DNA of 24,902 nucleotides from STC-74 sp031423995 (lineage in GTDB: Bacteria; Patescibacteriota; Gracilibacteria; BD1-5; UBA2023). The first letter of the stretch is position 1, and each line of letters begins with the position of its first letter. The notes beneath the pieces are model-generated. The model was not told the DNA's origin. It ran no database searches and saw only the letters and a list, made by a program, of their open reading frames with translations. Below, piece after piece: positions 18,767 to 24,902 of this stretch. The translations under genes were made by a program, and so were the position numbers. The stretch is from positions 1 through 24,902 of the forward strand of contig JANPGO010000008.1 in the NCBI GenBank assembly GCA_031423995.1. The letters run 5' to 3'.

Positions 18767-20041
18767 CTAGAGACTCTTATAATTTTTCCAATCATTCTTT
18801 CTGAATTTTCCCTTTATATCAAAGAAAATGCCATTTTCTCCTAAGAGTGAGCGTAAATCAATACCCGAAAAATCTCTATGATCCTGGGCATAGATGATAC
18901 CATCATAACTTCCTTCAAGAGTACTGAGAATCTCATCCTGATGAAGAAATAGCTCTTCTAGAATATGTGGGTACAGATTTTTACTGTATGGATCATAGGC
19001 AGCTATCTGTATTCAGAATTCCTTCAATTCACGTATTACGGTAGCGATTTTACTATTACGAAAATCTGGAACATTTTCCTTGAATGTGAGCCCGAGAATC
19101 AGTATACGACTTCACTGTACCTGTTTTCCAGAATGTATGAGCATCTTCACAATCTGATTCGCTACATAGATTGGCATATCATCATTGATCTTGCGACCAG
19201 AGAGGATGACATCTGGATGAAGACCAAGTTTTTGTGCTCGTTTCGCGAGGTAGTATGGATCAACCCCAATACAGTGACCCCCGACAAGACCAGGGGTAAA
19301 TCGGAGGAAATTCCACTTTGTCCCAGCAGCATCGAGGACATCAAACGTATTGATGCCGAGCTTATCACAGATCTTGGAGAGCTCATTCATGAAGGCGATA
19401 TTGATATCCCGCTGGGTGTTCTCGATGATCTTTGAAGCTTCTGCAACCTTTATAGAGGTTGCCCTATGCAGTCACGCTGTTATCACTGAGCTATATACCT
19501 GATAGATCTCTTCAAGACTCTCTATATCAATACCGGAGATGACTTTTACAATCTTATCAACTGTATGTTCTTTGTCTCCTGGATTGATACGCTCTGGACT
19601 GTATCCGATCTTGAAATCACCCGGGCACTTGAGTCCACTTTCGCGCTCGAGTATCGGGAGACATATCTCCTCAGTGGCACCAGGATCAACAGTCGATTCA
19701 TAGACAATAATCTGTCCTTCTCGCATGTTCTTCCCGATACTTTCAGATGCCTTGATCAGTGGAGTGTAGTCAGGATCATTGTTCTCAGTGACAGGAGTTG
19801 GGACTGTGACGATGACCATATCTGCCTTCTGTAATTCGGCTGGATCCTTTGTATAGAGGATATTCACTTCAGCGATTTTTGGACCGATTTCATCTGTAGA
19901 GTCTTTTCCATTCCTGAGTTCTTCGAGACGACGATCAGAGACATCGAATCCAATGACGGAGAATCATGACCGTGCAAAATGGTATGCCAGTGGGAGTCCC
20001 ACATACCCGAGTCCAACGAGAGCAATAGTTTTTGTTTGCAT
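18767..20041 (-). CDS. tviB: UDP-N-acetylhexosamine 6-dehydrogenase (TviB/WbpO type)
   Basis: 424 residues. It oxidises C6 of a UDP-HexNAc to the uronic acid with two NAD+. Features are TIALVGLGYVGLPLAYHFA (Rossmann start), TVPTPVTENNDPDYTPLIKA, YESTVDPGATEE, GYSPERINPGDKEH, IKVAEASKIIENTQRDINIA (catalytic Lys/Asn) and LVGGHCIGVDPYYLAKRAQ with nucleophile C257. GYSPERINPGD and KWNFLRFTPGLVGGHC match the TviB/WbpO subgroup rather than UDP-glucose dehydrogenase. It starts 3 bp after the epimerase stop; that pairing is the TviB/TviC (WbpO/WbpP) arrangement that yields UDP-GalNAcA or a relative. Whether it acts before or after epimerisation cannot be told. It ends with TAG. Confidence 0.92.
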
Positions 20042-20044
20042 AGT

Positions 20045-21022
20045 TTATACTGTGAGGAAATAATCTTTATTTTCTCGGTACCAAGCAATTGTTTTTCCAA
20101 TCCCTGTTTGCATATCTATTTTCGGAGCATAGCCGAAGAGGGTACTGGCAAGAGTATAGTCTCAGAGTGAATCCTGGATATCCCCTCTTCTTCACTCAAC
20201 TTGCTGAGTAGTTGCATGAGAATCTGTGAGTGTGAGAATAGTCTGAGCGAGATCTCGAATATAGGTTCTCTGTCCAAAGCAGATATTGAATCCTTTTCAG
20301 AAGGCTTCAGTATTCTCTGTAAACAGTGCGAGAATATTGGCATCGACCACATCATCAATATAGGTAAAATCCCGAGTCTGCATACCATCACCATTGAGTT
20401 CGAGTGGGATATTATCGTGAGCATTCTTGATCCAACGAGGAATGACCGCTGCATAGGCTCACTGTGGATCCTGCTTCTTGCCATAGACATTGAAGTACCT
20501 GAGCCCTACAGTGGGAAGTCCATAGGTCTCATAGAATAACTTGCAGTACATTTCCTTTGCGACTTTTGTCAGTGCATAGGGAGAGATTGGATTATAGGGC
20601 ATAGACTCAACCTTCGGAAGGACTGGAGTATCCCCATAGACTGACGAGGAAATCGCGCAAACAAATTTTTCTATATGGTATGTATGCGCTATCCAAAGGA
20701 GATTCAGGGTTCCTGTAATATTCTCTTCATTCGTCAGGATGGGGTCGACGATACTTTTCGGAACACTTCATCGTGCTGCCTGGTGACACACATGAGTGAA
20801 TTCCTCTTTCCTAAACAAGTCTTCAAGAAATTCTTTATCCCGAATATCTCATTTAACGAAGGTAAAATTCGGATGCAATTCGAATTCAGCAATATTTTTA
20901 TGATATCCATATTCCAGGTTATCAAGGCCCACAACAATATAATCGAGATGTAAAAGTTTCTCGACAATATTACTTCCGATGAATCAGGCGCATCCAGTGA
21001 TGAGTATTTTTTTTGAATCCAT
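20045..21022 (-). CDS. tviC: UDP-N-acetylglucosamine 4-epimerase (TviC/WbpP type)
   Basis: 325 residues. An extended SDR epimerase: KKILITGCAGFIGSNIVEKL (NAD binding), VVGLDNLEYGYHKNI, CHQAARGSVPKSIVDP, AISSSVYGD, ISPYALTKVAKEMY (Y-x3-K), and LRYFNVYGKKQDPQGAYAAV. The ARGSVPKSI and QDPxGAYAAVIPRW stretches match the WbpP/TviC group, which prefers N-acetylated UDP-hexoses over UDP-galactose. Five glycines in the C-terminal half are TGA-coded (PQG, AFG, VEG, SLG and similar). It is preceded by a possible promoter at 21054-21081 and is followed 3 bp later by the dehydrogenase. A plain GalE activity is a less likely alternative. Confidence 0.9.
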
Positions 21023-21053
21023 AGAGATTGTTTGAGATCAGAAAACGAGAGTG

Positions 21054-21081
21054 AGTGTACAAAAATGAAGATGAAAATCAA
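21054..21081 (-). promoter_or_regulatory. Possible promoter before the epimerase gene
   Basis: In the 71-bp gap between gpsA and the epimerase the minus strand has TTGATT (21081-21076), 16 bp, TACACT (21059-21054), placing a start about 25 bp before the ATG. The 16-bp spacing equals that of the other promoters proposed here. The match is moderate. Confidence 0.35.
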
Positions 21082-21093
21082 GTTTGAGTCACC

Positions 21094-22038
21094 CTAAAGA
21101 AAGATTGTTACAATTTTTTGGAACTCTATTAGCCTCTCATCTCACTGAATCAGTGACTTAAGTCACCTAAGGGTCTCATATCACTCTGCATGCTTCTTTT
21201 CGGATCGAAGTTTTTCCAGTGCCTCAGGAACACTCATTCAAGATCATACAAGGTTTCAGAGATATCGATTTCGTGACTTCCCAAAACACGTTGCAATAAT
21301 ATCACCACCAAGAGAAAAGGATGAAAAATCAATACTATCCGAACCTCAGAGCTTCACGAGAAGAATCCTGAGCTCTATCAGCAGAGTGCAGAGAAAGTAC
21401 CCGAGAGAAGAAAATCCTACTCATTTTCATTCGAGAAAACCAATATAGAGCGCAATAATATTTTTGAGTGCTCAGTAGAGTTCAACATTCCTGTATTCTG
21501 AAGTAAACCGTACTTGGAATTGTGGTGTTTCGAATATTTCTCGAAGTACTCCCGAAATTGCACTCTCTGAAATTCAGATATCAGCTCATAATTGAGTTCC
21601 ATCAACGAGCTCTTGTGCAATCATTCAACCAGAGAGAACCGCATACGTATAATCAATGCCCGTAAGCGATGTAGCAAGAGTCTCGCTTACCGTATGGAGA
21701 GTTCCATTATCAATTCATTTTGAGAGATTTACAATTATCACTCCTTTCTTGAGAAATGCTCGAATCTCAGAAATCATCGACTCTATAAATTGATTTGGAA
21801 TAACTAAAAGAACAACATCAATTGAAGGAAGAATTCCCCGAAAGTCATTCACAAATTCTATATTTTTTGGCACAGGAACTCCAGGAAAAAAAAATGGATG
21901 ATACCCATTTTCCTTCATATATGCAACGGAAGTATGATCTTTCTCATATGCATAGAGATATGTATCAGGATGCTTTCTCGAAATATGAGTCAACAGAGCA
22001 AACCCAAACGCTCATACTCCAAGAGTGAGTATCTTCAT
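21094..22038 (-). CDS. gpsA: Glycerol-3-phosphate dehydrogenase [NAD(P)+]
   Basis: 314 residues. It reduces dihydroxyacetone phosphate to sn-glycerol-3-phosphate. Features are MKILTLGVGAFGFALL (Rossmann GxGxxG), VLLVIPNQFIES, IVNLSKGIDNGTL, YAVLSGGMIAQELVDGTQLG (the GPSFA-like loop), NVELYGALKNIIALYIGFLE (catalytic K192), FSLGGDIIATCFGKSRNRYLG (the GDL..T....SRN region). Over a dozen glycines are TGA, including conserved ones in YGALKN, LGGS and YLGN; read with the standard code the gene would look shattered. It lies 10 bp after the DPM1-like GT2. It may supply glycerol phosphate for lipids or for a glycerol-phosphate substituent of the glycan. It ends with TAG. Confidence 0.9.
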
Positions 22039-22048
22039 ATCGTATGGG

Positions 22049-22762
22049 TTAAAAAAATTTCTTAAATATCATCCGCAGAGCAATCCTGAGAGCTCCACCA
22101 AATCGCTGCCCCTTGGCAAGCGTATAGGAGTCGTAGTGAATATTGACAGGAACTTCCCCGATGTGGAATCATTTCTCCTGAATCTGATCGATGAGCTCAC
22201 TTGCATACTCCATGCCATCCATCGTGAGCTGGACTCGATTCACTACTGCTGTTCGAAACATTCGGTAGCCATTGTGTGCGTCGGTGAGATTCACTCCTGA
22301 GATCACTGAAGTAAAAATTTTGCCTCACCAGAGGAGAATCCGTCTGATAAATGGAACATTCGATTCTGTCTTTTCGATGAATCGTGAACCAAAAACCACA
22401 TCGATTGTCGGATGTTTCTCGAAATAGTGAAGAAACTTCGAAATATCCCGTATATCATGCTGACCATCTGCATCGAAGGTCACAATATATTCCCATCCAA
22501 AATTCAATGATTCCTTGCGAACAAAAGAAAATCCCGTCTCGAGGGCAGCACCAGCACCGCGATTGATCATATGTCGAATGAAGTAGATCTTTCATGGAAA
22601 ATGCTCCTCGAGGAGCCGATCTGTTCCATCAGTCGATCCATCATCCACCACGAGAATTGAGTGAAACCCTGCATCAAAAATACTCTCTATCACTGAGAGA
22701 ATTCGAGTCGCTTCATTGTAGGAGCGGATCAAGAAGAGAATGTTATTCTTGTGAATCTGCAT
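22049..22762 (-). CDS. GT2 glycosyltransferase, dolichyl/polyprenyl-phosphate sugar synthase-like
   Basis: 237 residues, GT-A fold. IRSYNEATRILSVIESI, SILVVDDGSTDGTDRLLEE (about 36-53), HMINRGAGAALETGFSF and VTFDADGQHDIRDISKFL (DAD 97-99, metal binding), then VFGSRFIEK and LTDAHNGYRMF follow the DPM1-like GT2 subgroup. These transfer a sugar from a nucleotide to a polyprenyl phosphate. No C-terminal membrane helices are present; the 114-residue DUF2304 membrane protein directly upstream (20-bp overlap) is the usual companion of such enzymes. Glycine in HFPGKIY and LLWGGKI is TGA-coded. Confidence 0.9.
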
Positions 22763-23087
22763 AGCGTGTATTCTGGAGGGCTATCGCTCGAGTGATATAG
22801 GTGAGTTCTTCATGATTGGATTCTGTCTTTCTCAGAAGGAGGAGGACAAAATAGAAGAGAAAAGTGATTCCTGCATAGACGAGCACATCCGCTCCTCTCG
22901 ATATCCCGAATATATGCCCGACATAATCGAGCGCGGTTGGAACGAAGGCAAAAAGAAGCAGTCATCCTCCGACTCCGAGAAATACGAGAAAATGCAGCGC
23001 ATTGAATCGTTCACGACGAGCGATATCATAGGCTGCATAGGATATGATGCATCCTGAGATGATGAAAAATACCTGAAGGAGTGTCAT
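22743..23087 (-). CDS. DUF2304-type small membrane protein
   Basis: 114 residues with about three predicted membrane helices: LLQVFFIISGCIISYAAYDI, then FLVFLGVGGGLLLFAFVPTA, then VLVYAGITFLFYFVLLLL, separated by a basic loop (RRERFNAL) and a short GISRGAD loop. This layout and its position before a DPM1-like GT2 match DUF2304 proteins, thought to help anchor or present the lipid acceptor to the partner transferase. It overlaps that gene by 20 bp and starts 12 bp after the lipoprotein stop. The basic end (RKTESNHEELTYITRAI) is probably cytoplasmic. Confidence 0.82.
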
Positions 23088-23099
23088 GTTCTGAGAGAA

Positions 23100-23342
23100 T
23101 TACATCGGAAGATTTGCAGGTGCAACATTACCAGAAGCGCTCATGTTTCCTGATTCTGTCGATGAACCTGTCTGCATCTTCTGATATTGATCGAGTGGAA
23201 CTGCTGGATAGACTGAGCCACTTTGGACCTGTACATCTTTTGGAATACCATCTGTTGGAGACTGGTTCTCTGGAGCCTTCGGAGTGAAGGAACATGAAGC
23301 AAGAAGTGTTGAGACAAGTGCGAGAAGAACGATAGATCGCAT
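23100..23342 (-). CDS. Small predicted lipoprotein
   Basis: 80 residues. MRSIVLLALVSTLLASCSF is a lipoprotein signal peptide with lipobox LLASC (C17 lipidated). The mature part is short, low in hydrophobics and rich in Pro, Gln, Ser, Thr (KAPENQSPTDGIPK, TGSSTESGNMSASGN), so probably an extended linker without enzymatic fold. The ATG at 23342 is chosen because the signal peptide starts there; longer in-frame extensions run into recJ promoter sequence. It is the first gene of a unit with DUF2304, GT2 and gpsA, 12 bp before DUF2304. Confidence 0.75.
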   Translation of the reverse strand: MRSIVLLALVSTLLASCSFTPKAPENQSPTDGIPKDVQVQSGSVYPAVPLDQYQKMQTGSSTESGNMSASGNVAPANLPM

Positions 23343-23365
23343 AAAGGAAAAATAAAGAAGTAAAA

Positions 23366-23393
23366 TTGTTTTTTCGTGTCTTGGGAGTATAAT
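23366..23393 (+). promoter_or_regulatory. Putative recJ promoter
   Basis: TTGTTT (23366-23371), 16 bp, TATAAT (23388-23393, a perfect -10), predicting a start near 23400, about 19 bp before the recJ ATG. Confidence 0.55.
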
Positions 23394-23413
23394 AAATTCC
23401 TCACTAAAGTCAA
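23386..23413 (-). promoter_or_regulatory. Putative promoter of the lipoprotein operon
   Basis: On the minus strand TTGACT (23413-23408), 16 bp, TATACT (23391-23386). It predicts a start near 23379, about 37 bp before the lipoprotein ATG. Its -10 shares four bases with the -10 of the divergent recJ promoter, so the two may compete for polymerase. Confidence 0.55.
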
Positions 23414-23418
23414 AACGC

Positions 23419-24902
23419 ATGCAGACAGTCGATGGAAAAAATATTCGTATCCTCCATGGAGAATCTTGAATTCTCGAGATGATTCTCAGGAAAAATCGAA
23501 ATATTACTTCTGAAATGGAAGCGAGATTTTTTGTATCATCACTTGCAGATCTACATGATCCTTTTCTCCTGCCCGACATGGAGAAAGCAGTAGAGAGAAT
23601 CCTTGAAGCCCGAGAGAAACATGAGCGAATCATTATTTTCGGTGACTATGATGTCGATGGGGTATCGAGTACCGCCATCCTCGTACGGTTTCTCACTGAG
23701 ATCGGATGCATCGTCTCCTATAGACTCCCCCACCGTGTTCACGATGGATACGGCCTCAAGGAATACTTCTTCGATGAACTGGCACAAAAAGAGGTGAAAC
23801 TCGTCATCACGGTCGACTGTGGAACTCGAGATATCTGACCGATCCGGCATGCGAAATCCCTCGGCATCGATGTCATCGTGACCGACCATCATGCTGTCCC
23901 TGCAATCATTCCAGAAGAAGTCATCGCACTCATAAATCCGAAACGTACCGACTCCATTTACCCATTTCGTGAACTCGCTGGTGCGGGAGTGGCGTTCAAA
24001 CTGTTACACGCGATTCACCTCACCCTCAATCCCTCTCCTAAAGGAGAGGGAAGAGCTACTCATTCCCCTTCTCTGAAGGAGAAGGGGTTAGGGGATGAGG
24101 TACTCATGAATTATATCGACTTCGCCTCACTCGGAACGGTCTCTGACTGTATGCCGATCGTGGGTGAGAATCGTACGATCGTGACACTCGGACTCCGCCA
24201 GATGAGCCAATCCAAATCGAGATGACTCAGGAAATTCCTCGAGTGACACCATGATAGGAATTCTCAAAAACGAAGTAATTCGAGTGAAAATCAAGTATCA
24301 AAGAGAACTGTATCTGGTAATACAGTGAGCGAGGATACGAAGATTTGAGCTTGAAGGGCGAGTTTTTCAGAATTCCTCGATGCTGACCTGATCGGGTTTC
24401 AGATATGACCTCGTATCAATGCTGCGGGTCGCATGGATACTCCGATCACTGCCCTCCAGTGGCTCCTCGCCGGAGAAGATCGAGCCGATGAGCTCTTCGA
24501 GGAACTCGACCATTTGAATGAAACACGCAAGTGAACCACCGAACATCATCTCGAGAAAGCCCTCCAGAATGTCGATACCTCGAAACCGATCCTCTTCTAC
24601 GATGCACATGACCTCGAACACGGTGTGATCGGACTCGTTGCTGGTAAGCTCACCGAGATGTACAATAAGCCCTCGATCGTCCTCAAAAATGGCCACGATC
24701 ATCCTCTTACGAATCGAAAGGGTGATGAGATACTCGTCGAAGAGAGTCCTCTTTCAATCCCCCTGACAAGGGGGACACAGGGGGTTTGCTCTGAGAGTCG
24801 AGAAATGAACCCCCCTACCCCCCTTGTCAGGGGGGCTGAGACTCTAAATATTCTACCCGCCCAACCCTCCGCTCACCCAACTCTCTCTATCGCCTCCTGT
24901 CG
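23419..24902 (+). CDS. recJ: Single-stranded-DNA-specific exonuclease RecJ (3' end missing), with in-frame repeat insertions
   Basis: 494 codons visible. RecJ degrades single-stranded DNA 5' to 3' in recombination and repair. It is a DHH-family nuclease: IIFGDYDVDGVSSTAILVRF (DYDVDG 76-81), VITVDCGTRDIG, DVIVTDHHAV (D156-H157-H158), ELAGAGVAFKLLHAI (about 186-200), YIDFASLGTVSDCMPIVGEN, LIGFQIGPRINAAGRMDTP and HGVIGLVAGKLTEMYNKPSI. Normal family spacing is broken by two palindromic repeats that stay in frame (24018-24100, residues about 200-228; 24743-24845, about 442-476) and by a Ser/Asn/Lys-rich stretch at 24247-24342. TGA codes Gly in TRDIGP, QIGPR and others. All core motifs are intact so far, so the gene looks functional despite the inserts. 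Confidence 0.92.
24018..24100. repeat. Palindromic repeat element inside recJ
   Basis: 83 bp. The ends CCTCACCCTCAATCCC and GGGGTTAGGGGATGAGG are inverted copies; inside are two smaller hairpins, CCCTCTCCTAAAGGAGAGGG (24031-24050) and CCCCTTCTCTGAAGGAGAAG with two further G (24065-24086). It resembles a CCCTCACCCTAA-type repeat often found between genes. Translated in frame it gives a peptide with NPSPKGEG and SPSLKEKGLGDE between the RecJ AGVAFKLLHAI and YIDFASLGT motifs, which are normally close together. Confidence 0.8.
24743..24845. repeat. Second palindromic repeat element inside recJ
   Basis: About 103 bp. The left arm AGAGTCCTCTTTCAATCCCC continues to CTGACAAGGGGG and an AGGGGGTT end; the right arm starts AACCCCCCTACC and ends GGCTGAGACTCT. 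The arms are inverted copies around a roughly 20-bp centre. In frame it reads SIPLTRGTQGV then NPPTPLVRGAE. It falls between the segment HPLTNRKGDEI and LSIASCR, near where RecJ proteins resume a conserved strand. Confidence 0.78.

Noticed and set aside
98..24845. The palindromic repeats as CRISPR repeats or insertion-sequence ends
   Set aside because: They are not regularly spaced, have no spacers between copies, and flank no transposase or target duplication that I can see.
1..24902. Very fragmented short open frames, as if most genes were pseudogenes or the sequence were error-ridden
   Set aside because: The fragments join perfectly when TGA is read as Gly, with conserved glycines restored and no frameshift needed.
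1..24902. UGA read as tryptophan (code 4) or selenocysteine
   Set aside because: TGA sites match conserved Gly (for example the two in LQGGLGNQ), not Trp or Cys, and occur in nearly every gene without any special RNA structure.

Overview
The window is bacterial and reads correctly only with UGA decoded as glycine (genetic code 25). Across almost every gene, in-frame TGA sits where well-known families require glycine. Examples are the nucleotide-binding start of the GT11 fucosyltransferase, SAM-binding loops of methyltransferases and the glycine-rich motifs of GT4 enzymes. All 26 complete gene ends use TAA (18) or TAG (8), never TGA. This code is known from the candidate phyla Gracilibacteria (BD1-5) and Absconditabacteria (SR1); the sequence alone does not separate the two. 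All coordinates below assume code 25.

Layout. 1-2063 (+): two GT4 glycosyltransferases, the first cut by the window edge. 2025-4471 (-): FkbM-type methyltransferase, GT11 fucosyltransferase and GT2 glycosyltransferase. 4472-4855: AT-rich gap with a possible gene remnant. 4856-5596 (+): a lone methyltransferase. 5646-15894 (-): an eleven-gene, tightly packed operon, read fcl, methyltransferase, methyltransferase/GT-D fusion, rmlB, a Cys/His/Asp-triad protein, an RmlC-like cupin, DegT aminotransferase, methyltransferase, two unfamiliar proteins and a glycosyltransferase. 15952-17622 (-): a two-gene cassette (HD-like protein, cupin-like protein) with its own apparent promoter and a clear intrinsic terminator, lying between gmd and fcl. 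17624-21022 (-): epimerase, UDP-HexNAc dehydrogenase, gmd. 21094-23342 (-): lipoprotein, DUF2304 protein, DPM1-like GT2, gpsA. 23419-24902 (+): recJ, cut by the right edge.

The genes form a surface-polysaccharide locus. It makes at least three activated sugars: GDP-L-fucose (Gmd, Fcl), a UDP-HexNAc uronic acid (TviB/TviC-type pair) and a dTDP-linked 6-deoxy amino sugar (RmlB, RmlC-like cupin, DegT). Six or more glycosyltransferases and four or five methyltransferase domains assemble and decorate the glycan. No Wzx flippase, Wzy polymerase or chain-length regulator is seen in the window.

Most unusual points: four palindromic repeat elements of the kind normally found between genes are embedded in frame inside coding sequences (two in the first glycosyltransferase, two in recJ); a protein with an arylamine-N-acetyltransferase-like Cys-His-Asp spacing sits among the dTDP-amino-sugar genes; a methyltransferase is fused to a GT-D glycosyltransferase; and gmd and fcl are separated by an independently transcribed two-gene cassette. 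No rRNA, tRNA, CRISPR array or transposase was found.
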